A stretch of 27,537 bases of DNA from JACNLN01 sp964626495 (GTDB lineage: Bacteria > Fidelibacterota > Marinisomatia > Marinisomatales > CAZVFT01): positions 1-27,537 of the forward strand of contig CAZVFT010000021.1 in NCBI GenBank assembly GCA_964626495.1, given 5' to 3'. Below, piece by piece: positions 8,576 through 17,041 of the stretch (positions are counted from its first letter, which is position 1; every line of letters begins with the position of its first letter). Position numbers and translations under genes: made by a program. The notes beneath the pieces were generated by a model. That model saw nothing but the letters and a program-made list of their open reading frames with translations, did not search any database and was not told the origin of the DNA.

Positions 8576-8636
8576 AATCATGTTACCAAGTTTTTGTTAC
8601 CGGTTGATTGGGGGTTAAAATAGCCATTTATTTTAT

Positions 8637-11255
8637 TTATTCACTTTTTTGTAAACCTGTTTCTTTTTTAAACGATTCTTCAAACTTTAAGAATTGTTCA
8701 TCGCTGTGATTGTAAAAGGGGAGACCTATCAATTTGAACAATTCACAATCATAAAGGGTGGATGGGTTGATATTAGAATCTTCTTTCACTTCTTTAAGAA
8801 ATTCTTCTTTCCATTTATCTTCTATTAGCCTATTACCGCCTTTGGGTTCTACAAAAATTTGATAATTCAATTTTTCATTTGTTTCCTTTTCTCGCATAAA
8901 AAGGACAAAATCGGGTTCAAGTGCCTGACCGTCTGAAAACCTAAAAACCTTAAAAAGACCTTCATTCCGCAAAAGATAAACATCATCATATTTTTCCTTT
9001 AAATCATCGATCATATTGTTAATGTATTTAACAAAATACTTTTCTTCGGAAGTACCAAAATTGTCTTCATAGACATACCAGTCTTTTTGACCAATAGCCA
9101 AACGAAAATCGTCTTCAGGATTTGTTTTCATCGAAACACCATATTGCTGACTTCCACTGTCACTGACAACAACCTGCAAAACCTTATCTTCTACAACAGA
9201 ATAAACAGGATTACCTTCAAATTCTTTCGTGCCTTCATAACAACGACTTCTTTTTAGAATATCATTTTGAATCACATTGAAAACTTTTAAAGCAAAAGAT
9301 AATTGGTCTTTGGCTGACAGGTTTGCAAGTTTTTCTTCAGAACCATTTAAATGAATCCGAATATCTTTTGAGTAATCCGATGAAGTGAGAAACTCATTAA
9401 TAGATTTGAGGTTGGGGAAAAATTGTTTGAGATGATTGAACTTAAAAAAAGGAATTCTATCCAACGCTTTTCGGTTTATTATTGCACTAAAATCCCCAAG
9501 TTTTCTCGCTTTTAATTTCTTTTCGTTTGGTGGTAATTCTTCATCATTGAAAATGGCGGTTTCACCAACGATACCACTTCCAAGATCAAATGAATAGATT
9601 TTTTTGTCCAGTGCTTCTAAATCCCGAAAACCTTCTATACCTGAACGGTCGTACTCAATCTGCTTATTGGTAAAAATATAATCTTCTTTCCAGAATTTTG
9701 TTTTCTTTATTTCCGGTTTCACATTCAGGTTTAACACGACTTGATTTCCGGTTTCTTCCATAATCCCACTTTTAACCAATTCTGTTTTCAGACTGCGGAT
9801 GTAGGCTGAATGATTTACACTGTGATAGTACAGTTCTTCCAGACAACGCATTTCATTCTCTAAATCTTCATCGTATTTCCTTCTGAACTTTTCCTGTGGA
9901 TCGTCCAGTTGGAATGGAAAATATCTTGCGCCACGGCCAATTAACTGGGCTTCCTGAATGGTTGTGCCAGTTGTTCCCCTTGATTCGTCAATTCGGACAA
10001 TATCAAATAAGTTGAGAACATCCCAACCTTCACAAAGCATTTTGACGGTAAAAATCAGGCGGAGTTCATTATCGTAATCTTCAAGTGAATTAAGTTTTAA
10101 TTGGTCATCATCGGTGTAGGTGCTTTCTGAATTAACGCCGATACATTTTTCCCTGCGAAAATCTTCTTTCAGTTCCCGAACCAAAATATCATTTGTTATA
10201 TCATTTTCCTGAAAATATTGTAATGCCGTTTTAAGTAAAGTCGTAGTAGCGTTCTTTTTAATCCCTGCAATATGTGACGGTCTCAAATTGTCAAGCAGAT
10301 CATAAAAATCCTTCTCAACCTGTTCAGAATCTTTGATTAATCGGGATTTCACCAGTACCACCGGTTTCAGGTGCATTCCTTTATTAACGGCAACTTTTCT
10401 TCTGTATTGGCTCAAAATTAAAGCGTGGAGAATACGATCCAAAGGCTGAACATCCGATTGAAGCACCTTTATTTCTTTGGAATATCTATCCAAACGAAAT
10501 TCCTTCAATGAATATTGCACCAACAATTTGTCTTCATATTTTGCTTTGATTCGTTCATTCTCTAAATTGATAGTGGCAGTGTATTCCAATAATATATTTT
10601 CAAGGTTGGACTCAAACACTCTTTGAACTGTACGTTCCCAACTTTTTTCTAATTCTTGCTCTGTCGTCCCGGGATTTGCTTGTGTCATTGTGTTAATATG
10701 ATGGGCTTCATCGGAAAGAAGCACCAATTTTGTATTGGCTAATTCTTCAAAAGTAATTGTGTTTTCACTTGGGTTTCTCAAACGGGTGTGCAATCCCTGA
10801 ATGGTGGTAAATAAAATATTGATATCATCAGGATTTGTCCCTTCAAAATTATCCACTTCCGAAACCTGTACTTCCCTGTGGTCAATCATAATTTTTTGAC
10901 TGAATAAGTATTTTGTTGTGCCTTTTGCAAGAAAATTGACTTTTGTTTTTTCAATGATATTGGTGGAATTCACAAAAAAAATAAAATTTCTATAACCTTG
11001 TTCATACAAATAGAGAATATTAGTAGCCATCAGGATGGTTTTACCGCTACCAGTTGCCATATGAAATAGAAGATGCGCAGGATTTTTCTTTTGAGGAAAA
11101 CCATTAAAATAAAATTCAAAACGGGAAATGGCTTTTTCTTGATAAGGTCTTAATTCAATATGGGAATTGAGATTGCAGGTAATGAATTCTTTCTTCTCAT
11201 AAAAAATGAGACCATCTTCATCATAAATATTAAACCTTTCTAAAAGGGATGCCAT
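8637..11255 (-). CDS. res: Type III restriction enzyme, Res subunit
   Basis: An 872-residue ATP-dependent translocase/nuclease subunit of a type III restriction-modification system. The SF2 helicase core starts with RPYQEKAI (36-43) and Walker A MATGSGKT (66-73). Motif II is SDEAHH (from D182), followed by EYTATI. The helicase C-half carries KMLCEGWDVLNLFDIVRIDESR and QLIGRGARYFPF. The C-terminal PD-(D/E)xK nuclease is intact: EPDF with D782, then FVEPKG with E803 and K805. Length is normal and the frame is open throughout. It lies 47 bases after the toxin gene and ends the mod-antitoxin-toxin-res run. Type III Res needs Mod for site recognition, so its activity depends on the interrupted mod upstream. 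Confidence 0.93.
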   Translation of the reverse strand: MASLLERFNIYDEDGLIFYEKKEFITCNLNSHIELRPYQEKAISRFEFYFNGFPQKKNPAHLLFHMATGSGKTILMATNILYLYEQGYRNFIFFVNSTNIIEKTKVNFLAKGTTKYLFSQKIMIDHREVQVSEVDNFEGTNPDDINILFTTIQGLHTRLRNPSENTITFEELANTKLVLLSDEAHHINTMTQANPGTTEQELEKSWERTVQRVFESNLENILLEYTATINLENERIKAKYEDKLLVQYSLKEFRLDRYSKEIKVLQSDVQPLDRILHALILSQYRRKVAVNKGMHLKPVVLVKSRLIKDSEQVEKDFYDLLDNLRPSHIAGIKKNATTTLLKTALQYFQENDITNDILVRELKEDFRREKCIGVNSESTYTDDDQLKLNSLEDYDNELRLIFTVKMLCEGWDVLNLFDIVRIDESRGTTGTTIQEAQLIGRGARYFPFQLDDPQEKFRRKYDEDLENEMRCLEELYYHSVNHSAYIRSLKTELVKSGIMEETGNQVVLNLNVKPEIKKTKFWKEDYIFTNKQIEYDRSGIEGFRDLEALDKKIYSFDLGSGIVGETAIFNDEELPPNEKKLKARKLGDFSAIINRKALDRIPFFKFNHLKQFFPNLKSINEFLTSSDYSKDIRIHLNGSEEKLANLSAKDQLSFALKVFNVIQNDILKRSRCYEGTKEFEGNPVYSVVEDKVLQVVVSDSGSQQYGVSMKTNPEDDFRLAIGQKDWYVYEDNFGTSEEKYFVKYINNMIDDLKEKYDDVYLLRNEGLFKVFRFSDGQALEPDFVLFMREKETNEKLNYQIFVEPKGGNRLIEDKWKEEFLKEVKEDSNINPSTLYDCELFKLIGLPFYNHSDEQFLKFEESFKKETGLQKSE

Positions 11256-11302
11256 TATATGCCTATTAGATATATACTGGGTTTGCTATTGCCAGATAAT
11301 AA

Positions 11303-11572
11303 TTATAGTTGTTTCAATAATTTTCCGTAATCCGAATGGCTGCCTATCCAAAACCAAATTATGTCTGCTTTCTTTTGAATGCCAACAGCACGGTAATCTT
11401 TTGTAATCCGTGCGGAATAAATTGGCAGAACTGAATGTACTCGCTTAAAATGAAGACTTGGATGGTAAGGATCTTTCTGAAACAGAACAAAAGCTGACTT
11501 AGCCTGATTTCGGGTTTTAGAAGGAAGTTTGTTATAAACTTTCCAAAATTTACCCGTCGTTCGGGAATTCAC
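11303..11572 (-). CDS. RelE/ParE-superfamily toxin
   Basis: An 89-residue basic protein with the compact RelE/ParE fold pattern: FWKVYNKLPSKTRNQAKSAF (helical hairpin), NPYHPSL-like DPYHPSLHFKRV, then the beta strands YSARITKDYRAVGI and DIIWFWIGSHSDYGKLL. The SARI..DYRA and WFWIGSH-x-DY signatures are typical of a toxin clade often labelled RelE/ParE, presumed mRNA interferases. The start is GTG, overlapping the antitoxin stop by four bases (GTGA). It lies inside a type III restriction-modification operon. Which of RelE (ribosome-dependent RNase) or ParE (gyrase inhibitor) activity it has cannot be told from the sequence. Confidence 0.8.
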   Translation of the reverse strand: MNSRTTGKFWKVYNKLPSKTRNQAKSAFVLFQKDPYHPSLHFKRVHSVLPIYSARITKDYRAVGIQKKADIIWFWIGSHSDYGKLLKQL

Positions 11573-11787
11573 AGTTTGTTGATATCCAGTTGTTTTGTTT
11601 TATCCTTGCTATAATCTTCAAGAGCATCTTCTGCCATTTTTTGTAGTTGGTCTTCTGAATCAGCAAATAGCTTATCCCATTTCTTATCAGAATTAATTTC
11701 ATCAAGAATCCAGCGTGCCATTGCATTTTGTTCTCTTTCCGGCAGTTTACTCAATTTCTTAATTGCATTTTCTAATTGATGTGTCAT
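11569..11787 (-). CDS. Putative antitoxin of the RelE/ParE-like pair
   Basis: A 72-residue acidic, mostly helical protein: LENAIKKLSKLPEREQNAMARWILDEI, then KKWDKLFADSEDQLQKMAEDALEDY. I recognise this pattern (LPE-x-EQ-x-A-x-A-x-W near 15-27, W-x-x-x-FA-x-S near 37-45) from small proteins that precede RelE/ParE-type toxins. No classical MetJ/Arc or HTH DNA-binding motif is evident. It starts 17 bases after the mod stop behind AAGGAG (11793-11798), so it would be translated from the mod transcript. Position before an overlapping toxin gene is the main functional evidence. Confidence 0.72.
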   Translation of the reverse strand: MTHQLENAIKKLSKLPEREQNAMARWILDEINSDKKWDKLFADSEDQLQKMAEDALEDYSKDKTKQLDINKL

Positions 11788-11804
11788 TTCTTCTCCTTCT
11801 TTTC

Positions 11805-13634
11805 TTATCCTAAACCATAAAATTTACGGTTCATTGCTTTGTCTTCATTGGAAATATCATAAGTGGCATCATCCATTTCAGACAAATTCACATAGAGATG
11901 ATTTTTATCCAGACATTCTATGAGTACTTCTTTCTGCTGGTCTAATTCTAATTTTGAAAACTCGTTTTCTTCAAATTTTGTCAAATCTACATCATAGCGG
12001 AAAAAGGCTTCTGCTTTCATCTTATTGTATATGGTAAGCAATCTCTTTGTTGCCTTTGCATCTTCAATTTCGTCAATATAATTCTGATTCCATTTTTTCA
12101 GTTCGGCGTAAATAAAAGAACCGCCGCTTTGCCAGTTGACGGATTCACTTATCCCACTTTGGTCACCATTAATTACTTTATTTAACCTATCTATTGTTAC
12201 TGAATTGACATAATCCATTTGTTCAACACCAATAAATATTCTGTTCATTTTCATTGCAGTTGCTAAAGTTGTGCCACTACCAGCAACAAAGTCTAAAACC
12301 AAATCATTTTCATTAGTTGTGGATGTTATAATTCGATGGATTAGTTTTTCTGGTTTTTGAGTATCAAAATCCACTCTTTCCTTGGCCATAGGATTTACTA
12401 TTGGTATATCAGTCCATAAACTTTGAATTACCTGTCCTTTATATTCATCTAAAAAAATTCTTCTATATATTCGTGAATCAGAATTATCTGGGATTATCAA
12501 CTCATTATTGTCAAATAGTTTTTGCATTTTTTCTTTAGAATACAACCATCCATTTTCAGGTGGGTTTATTCCCTGAAAAACATATTTCAGATTTGGACGA
12601 TAAAGAGAATTCACTAAAGGTGATTTCATATACTTTCTTCCATCCCCATCATCATAAATAAATCTTTCCTTAATATATTTTTTTGTATTCTCATCATCCT
12701 TTGAGAAAATTGGAAAAAAATCATATTCATCAGAATTTGAATAAAATAAGATTGAGTCAGTTACTATACCAAATTTCGATTTACCATAGGATGTGGCTTG
12801 TTTTCTTCGCCAAACTATTTCATTCTAAAATTTGTCTTTACCGAAAATGTCATCTAATAAAATTTTGCAATAATGTGATTCATTGTAATCCATATGTACA
12901 AAAATAACACCGTTGTTCGATAATAGTTCTTTAGCGACAAGAAGTCTGGTTTTCATAAATGTCAACCAAGTAGAATGATTGAATTTGTCATTGTATCCAA
13001 AACTATCGTTACCGGTATTATACGGTGGATCGATATAAATCAGTTTTACTTTTCCCCGGTAATGTCTTTTCAGCGAATGCAAAGCCAAGAGATTATTACC
13101 TTTAATTATCAGGTTATCGTTCTGGCTTAAATCATCAGGGTCTTTATGTTCACCGTCTTTGTCGTAGCGTTTGAAATTGGTGAGTACTTTGGGGTCAAAG
13201 AGCCGGTCAATTTCGTCCGGGGCTAATACTTCGTTGTAAAAAATCTCATTTCTTTTCTGGTCTTCTTTATCCTGTCCCCCTTCCAAAACACAGTCCTTGT
13301 AGGGCCAGGCCAAGACCACATCCCGCTTTTCAGAAAAATATTTTCCGTCTTCGTCCAATAGTCCAATTTTATTTCTGAAACTGGTATATGAATCAGGAAG
13401 AAATTCCTTATCATTTACAAATTGAATGAATTTATCTTTGTCAAAAACAAGGGTGCCGTCCACGTCAATAAAAAAGTGTTTTTTCAGGCGGTCATTTTTT
13501 AGAAGATATTTGAGAAGTGACGTTTCTAATTTTAGTGCGTCTTCAGTTAATTTATTCTTTAGAAGTTTGCCTTCGCTGGTATAGTTTGAATCGTCTCTGA
13601 GTAATTCAACTAATGTATTTTGTAAGTTTTGCAT
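11805..13634 (-). pseudogene. mod: Type III DNA methyltransferase Mod, interrupted by an in-frame amber codon
   Basis: The modification and specificity subunit of the type III system (N6-adenine, beta-class). The reading frame holds 609 residues if codon 270 is read through. The N-terminal part carries VVLAWPYKDCVLEGGQ, LAPDEI, KGNNLLALHSL and the catalytic YIDPPYNTGND (DPPY at 202-205). The C-terminal part carries the SAM loop DFVAGSGTT (about 448-456, usually DFFAGSGTT) and a helical tail. A TAG at 12827-12825 replaces one codon in KDKF-x-NEIVWRR. The frame is otherwise open on both sides, so there is no frameshift. The 269-residue N-terminal product would lack the target-recognition and SAM regions. 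ATG at 12629 could only yield the C-terminal 274 residues. Start ATG at 13634 has GGAG seven bases upstream. A sequencing error, a true loss, or split expression remain possible. Confidence 0.9.
12825..12827 (-). other. In-frame TAG codon splitting mod
   Basis: Reads AAA TTT TAG AAT GAA ATA on the minus strand. The family usually has a hydrophobic or basic residue here; TTG (Leu) to TAG would be one substitution. TAG also ends ordinary genes in this window (20475-20477, 25279-25281), so general amber recoding is unlikely. Confidence 0.9.
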
Positions 13635-13653
13635 TCAATATCTCCGCTAATTC

Positions 13654-13682
13654 TTTATACTAAACTTAATTTTTATTTTCAA
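13654..13682 (-). promoter_or_regulatory. Near-consensus sigma-70-type promoter of mod
   Basis: Minus strand TTGAAA (13682-13677), exactly 17 bases, TATAAA (13659-13654), then GGAG (13645-13642) seven bases before the mod ATG. The leader would be only about 13-15 bases. The rest of the 245-base gap up to holB (13635-13879) holds nothing else that I recognise. Confidence 0.65.
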
Positions 13683-13879
13683 CCCATCCATTCACTAATA
13701 ATTGTTACTTATAGAAAAACCAATGGCTTTTTAACTACCTATTAACCCAACAACAGATATACACACAAAATTCCCTGATGTGAAACGTAACATAACACAG
13801 GTGACAAGTGATGAGATACCAGATAATTCTTGTGTCTAACGTCCAACATATATCGTCTAACCTTAAATATTACGGTTAA

Positions 13880-15019
13880 TCATTGCCGAATTAATAACTG
13901 TTTCTGTATATCCAACATCAAATTTATCAATACTAAATTTAGGTTATAATGACGAGAAAGGGAATCACTACACATTTCCAGAGTCATCACAATCTCTGAG
14001 AAGTTAGCTTCAGGGAATGCGTCCACAAATTTCTTAATTTCCTCAGCCATCGGTTCAAGTATCAAAGTTGCTTTTCCATCAAGTTTCTGGAGATGCATGG
14101 CATCCCTGAACCAGTATGTTAAAAGCCTTAGATGATGACAAAACTCCTGATTACTCCTCTGCTGTACAACTATCCCGTGATTTAAAAAATTCTGCCACCC
14201 CTCTTTTGTCTCTGAACTGATCCAGCTGACTAGTTGCTTCACAAGATGTTCAATGTTCTCCAGCTTCTCTTGAGCAAGTTGCTGAGCCGTTCGAAAATCA
14301 CCCTGAGCGAGATGAGAAATAAGTCGTGCAGTGGGTTCATCTTTTTTAAAAGATGATGTTAATGTTTTCTCTATCAACTCATTAGAAATAGGGGGGAAAT
14401 ACACCTTGTGGCACCTTGAGAGGATTGTTTCCGCAAGCTGTTCTGGATGATCAGTAGTAAGGATAAATGTAGTGTTGTTAGGTGGTTCCTCAAGGATTTT
14501 CAGAAGTGCGTTCCCAGCCTCTCCCTGCTGGGTCATCAGTTGATGAGCATCAAAAATGAGAATTATCTTTCGACCCCATTCCCCCGCTTTTAGATAGATG
14601 CTTTTTCGGAGGTCGCGTATGCTATTCAGAAGGATGGTTTCGGCTCTGGGAAGCGCAATTTTGGCGTAGAGGTTCTCTCCTTTTTCCTTGATTAACTCTT
14701 CCAGTCTGGTTAATGATCTCGGAGAAAGAGCTTTGACAGCCTCAGAATTTTTCGAGATACTCTTGTCCCTTGGAAACGGAACTATTAACGTCAAATTGGA
14801 ATGTTGGAGATGTCGGCATTTTTTACAGGATGGACAGACACCACATGGTCTATCTCCATCTCCCTGGCAATTTAGCAGAGCGGTAAATTTTACCGCCATT
14901 CCCTCTTTACCTGTCCCGGATGGACCGTGGAACAGATAAGCACTTGCTACCCTGCTACCCTCATAAATAGCTAACAATCGTTCCCAGATACGCTCCTGAC
15001 CAACTAATTCCTGAAACAT
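13880..15019 (-). CDS. holB: DNA polymerase III, delta' subunit
   Basis: Clamp-loader AAA+ subunit of the replicative polymerase. I choose ATG at 15019 (MFQELVGQERI, 379 residues). It overlaps the preceding stop by one base (TAATG) and has GAGG eight bases upstream; the in-frame TTG at 15037 is less likely. HGPSGTGKEG is the nucleotide-binding loop, though delta' subunits are often inactive ATPases. The zinc-binding cysteines are in CGVCPSCKKC. IFDAHQLMTQQGEAGNALLKILEEPP is the degenerate Walker B region, and SRCHKV is the SRC arginine-finger motif. Compared with E. coli the Gly in the P-loop region is largely conserved. Coupled to the EnvC-like gene upstream. Confidence 0.93.
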   Translation of the reverse strand: MFQELVGQERIWERLLAIYEGSRVASAYLFHGPSGTGKEGMAVKFTALLNCQGDGDRPCGVCPSCKKCRHLQHSNLTLIVPFPRDKSISKNSEAVKALSPRSLTRLEELIKEKGENLYAKIALPRAETILLNSIRDLRKSIYLKAGEWGRKIILIFDAHQLMTQQGEAGNALLKILEEPPNNTTFILTTDHPEQLAETILSRCHKVYFPPISNELIEKTLTSSFKKDEPTARLISHLAQGDFRTAQQLAQEKLENIEHLVKQLVSWISSETKEGWQNFLNHGIVVQQRSNQEFCHHLRLLTYWFRDAMHLQKLDGKATLILEPMAEEIKKFVDAFPEANFSEIVMTLEMCSDSLSRHYNLNLVLINLMLDIQKQLLIRQ

Positions 15020-16224
15020 TACGACTTCCTCAACCAAAGTTCCGGGTTAAGTTTCTGCTTATTTCCCCAAATTTCAAAATGTAGTTTCGCCCCATCCAAA
15101 GAACCAGAATCCCCAACACGTGCAATAATGTCTAATGCTTGTACATATCCCCCTTCATCCACCTCGACGTCCATTATGTGTGTATAAACCGTGTAATATC
15201 CCCCACCGTGATCAATGATGATGGTGTTGCCATAACCACGAATATAGGTAATTGTCGTCACAATGCCATCAAATACTGCCCGAACTTCAACCCCACTCTT
15301 TCCCCGGATATCAATACCGGGATTTTCAGTTACGGTTTTCAATGTTGGATTTCGATGTCTTCCAAACCGGGAGATGATTGCCCCATCAACAGGCCACGGA
15401 AGTTTTCCTTTCAATGCAGAAAAATTTTCAGCAGCGCGAAGTTCCCTGGCTTCCCGTCGGCGTCGTTCAAGCTCTGCCAGCCGGGCTGCTTTTTCCTTTT
15501 CCAGCTTTGCAATGATCGCTTCGAGTTCTTTGGCTGCCTCCTGACGTTCTTCCAACGCTTTTGCCAGTTCTTGCTTATTACGCTTTAAACGATTCAATTC
15601 ACTGTTCCTCATACGACGGCGGCGTTCAAGCCACTTCTTCCGGTCAACTTTTTCCTTATCGATTCTTTCCAGATCACGCAATTCTGCCATCATATTTGAC
15701 CAACTTTCTTGTATATCCTCAATGGTAGTTCGTATTTTTTCGTTAAGAGATCTGTCATAATCAGAAATGACATTCATATACCTTGTTCGATAGATAGCCT
15801 GCTGCCACGATTCTGAATCAAAAAGCAGTTCCAAATCGGACAGTCTTCCCTTTTTATAGATATTAACTACTCGATTTGCATACCGATTTATGAGATTCTT
15901 TTTCTCCGCTTCTTTTTGTTGAATTTCTTCTTCTGCCTTCTCAATAGCCCCTTTTTTAATATTTTCTTCCTTTCGCAGACGATAAATTAAATTTCTGATC
16001 AACGAAATTTCCTCATCCAACTCACTCAATTTTTCAGCTGTACTTTTTTCCTTTTCAGACGTCTCCTTGATCCTTTTTTCAAAATCTTTGACCTCCCGCC
16101 GTAACTTATCCAATTCTGTTGAGTGGAACTGAATGTTTTCGTCAAACTCCCTTGTTTGGGTAAAAAAGACCGTTGGGAAAGAAACCATTAGTAGAAAAAC
16201 GGTAATTTTTATTCTCAAATTCAC
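15019..16224 (-). CDS. EnvC-like murein hydrolase activator (degenerate M23/LytM)
   Basis: A 401-residue exported protein. Signal peptide residues 1-22 (ends FFT then Gln). A long charged coiled coil covers about 25-265, rich in Glu, Lys and Arg. A LytM/M23 domain covers about 275-400 (ISRFGRHRNP, GYGNTIIIDHGGGYYTVYTH, VGDSGSL). Two M23 active-site histidines are replaced: the first ligand of HxxxD is Asn (N301...D305), and the first His of HxH is Lys (K380-L-H382). This matches EnvC-type activators that bind and switch on amidases at the division septum rather than cutting peptidoglycan themselves. The start is GTG at 16224 without a Shine-Dalgarno; a TTG two codons later is an alternative. 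Followed directly by holB. Confidence 0.87.
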   Translation of the reverse strand: MNLRIKITVFLLMVSFPTVFFTQTREFDENIQFHSTELDKLRREVKDFEKRIKETSEKEKSTAEKLSELDEEISLIRNLIYRLRKEENIKKGAIEKAEEEIQQKEAEKKNLINRYANRVVNIYKKGRLSDLELLFDSESWQQAIYRTRYMNVISDYDRSLNEKIRTTIEDIQESWSNMMAELRDLERIDKEKVDRKKWLERRRRMRNSELNRLKRNKQELAKALEERQEAAKELEAIIAKLEKEKAARLAELERRRREARELRAAENFSALKGKLPWPVDGAIISRFGRHRNPTLKTVTENPGIDIRGKSGVEVRAVFDGIVTTITYIRGYGNTIIIDHGGGYYTVYTHIMDVEVDEGGYVQALDIIARVGDSGSLDGAKLHFEIWGNKQKLNPELWLRKS

Positions 16225-16398
16225 GGCAGGAAAATAGATTGACCTTTTAACAATGGCAAATAGAAAAGATTAAAAGATATAATTCTAATATAACTTTGAG
16301 ATATAGTATCACAACCAGATAGCTTTAGTCACAAACTGGAGTTTACATATTACATTTGGATAATACCTGAAAAACATTTTGAATCTAAGAAAATACAG

Positions 16399-16404
16399 TA
16401 TAAA
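16399..16404 (+). promoter_or_regulatory. -10 box of tetR operon
   Basis: TATAAA at 16399-16404, with a weak ATTTTG 17 bases upstream as -35. Transcription would start at about 16411, inside the palindrome that follows. Confidence 0.45.
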
Positions 16405-16406
16405 TT

Positions 16407-16434
16407 GGAAACGATATAAACGTTAATCGTTTCC
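16407..16434 (+). promoter_or_regulatory. 28-bp palindrome, probable TetR operator
   Basis: Perfect 9-base arms GGAAACGAT (16407-16415) and ATCGTTTCC (16426-16434) flank a 10-base centre that itself contains AACGTT. It lies between the -10 box and the tetR start codon at 16436, where a bound repressor would block initiation. TetR family repressors typically bind palindromes of this size beside their own gene. Confidence 0.7.
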
Positions 16435-16435
16435 T

Positions 16436-17041
16436 ATGTCCAAGAAAATAACACAACAAGAAGAACAGATTTTAGAACAGGGATTTGATTCCATAATGGA
16501 AGAGGGGCTGAGAAGTTTCACGGTAGAATCTCTATCTCATCGATTGGGGATGAGCAAAAAGACTATCTACAAGTTTTTCCCCACTAAAGACGTTCTAATA
16601 AAGAAGATTGTTCAATTCATCACAGGACGGATTGCCAGTCATATTCAAACTATTCGGAGTGAAGTACAAAATCCAGCTATACAGTTCATTAAAATTATGG
16701 AGTTCATCGTAAACTTCGTGGGACGTGTCCCATTACAGCGAATGGCAGAATTCAAAACTCGGTATCCAGCTCTCTGGAGTGAGTTGGAAAAATTCCGTCT
16801 GGCAAGACGGGATGATTTCTATGAGGTCCTGAACAATGCCCAAAAGCAAAGACTGGTTCGTTCAGACCTGGATATGAAAGTTGTAGCAACGATTTATATC
16901 AATATGGTTAACTCCACATTTCAACCGGAATTTTTTATGAGAAATAATCTTGCTCCAAATGATACAATCCGAACTTTTGTAAAAATGATCACTACAGGAC
17001 TCTTCACAGACAAAGGAATACAACATGTCGAAACTATTTAA
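16436..17041 (+). CDS. TetR/AcrR family transcriptional regulator
   Basis: A 201-residue regulator. The N-terminal HTH is classic: ILEQGFDSIMEEGLRSFTVESLSHRLGMSKKTIYKFFPTKDVL spans about residues 12-54, with recognition helix MSKKTIYKFF. The C-terminal ligand-binding and dimer region (about 60-201) is helical and not assignable to a ligand class. The ATG follows the palindrome directly, and there is no Shine-Dalgarno. Its last 17 bases overlap the RND exporter gene, so it is the first cistron of the transport operon and very probably autoregulates it. A hydrophobic ligand handled by the exporter is the natural inducer candidate, by inference. Confidence 0.92.
   Translation: MSKKITQQEEQILEQGFDSIMEEGLRSFTVESLSHRLGMSKKTIYKFFPTKDVLIKKIVQFITGRIASHIQTIRSEVQNPAIQFIKIMEFIVNFVGRVPLQRMAEFKTRYPALWSELEKFRLARRDDFYEVLNNAQKQRLVRSDLDMKVVATIYINMVNSTFQPEFFMRNNLAPNDTIRTFVKMITTGLFTDKGIQHVETI

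Noticed and set aside
11805..12629. A separate, intact methyltransferase gene starting at ATG 12629
   Set aside because: The same frame stays open for 65 codons upstream and continues the Mod protein after the amber codon. The ATG lacks a good ribosome site and falls in the middle of a conserved domain.
12825..12827. Amber codon recoded as an amino acid genome-wide
   Set aside because: TAG terminates the LolA-like gene (20475-20477) and the transglutaminase-like gene (25279-25281) at family-consistent ends, with the next gene starting right there.
15020..15037. TTG start for holB adding six residues
   Set aside because: ATG at 15019 has GAGG at eight bases and the TAATG overlap; MFQELVGQE is the usual N-terminus.
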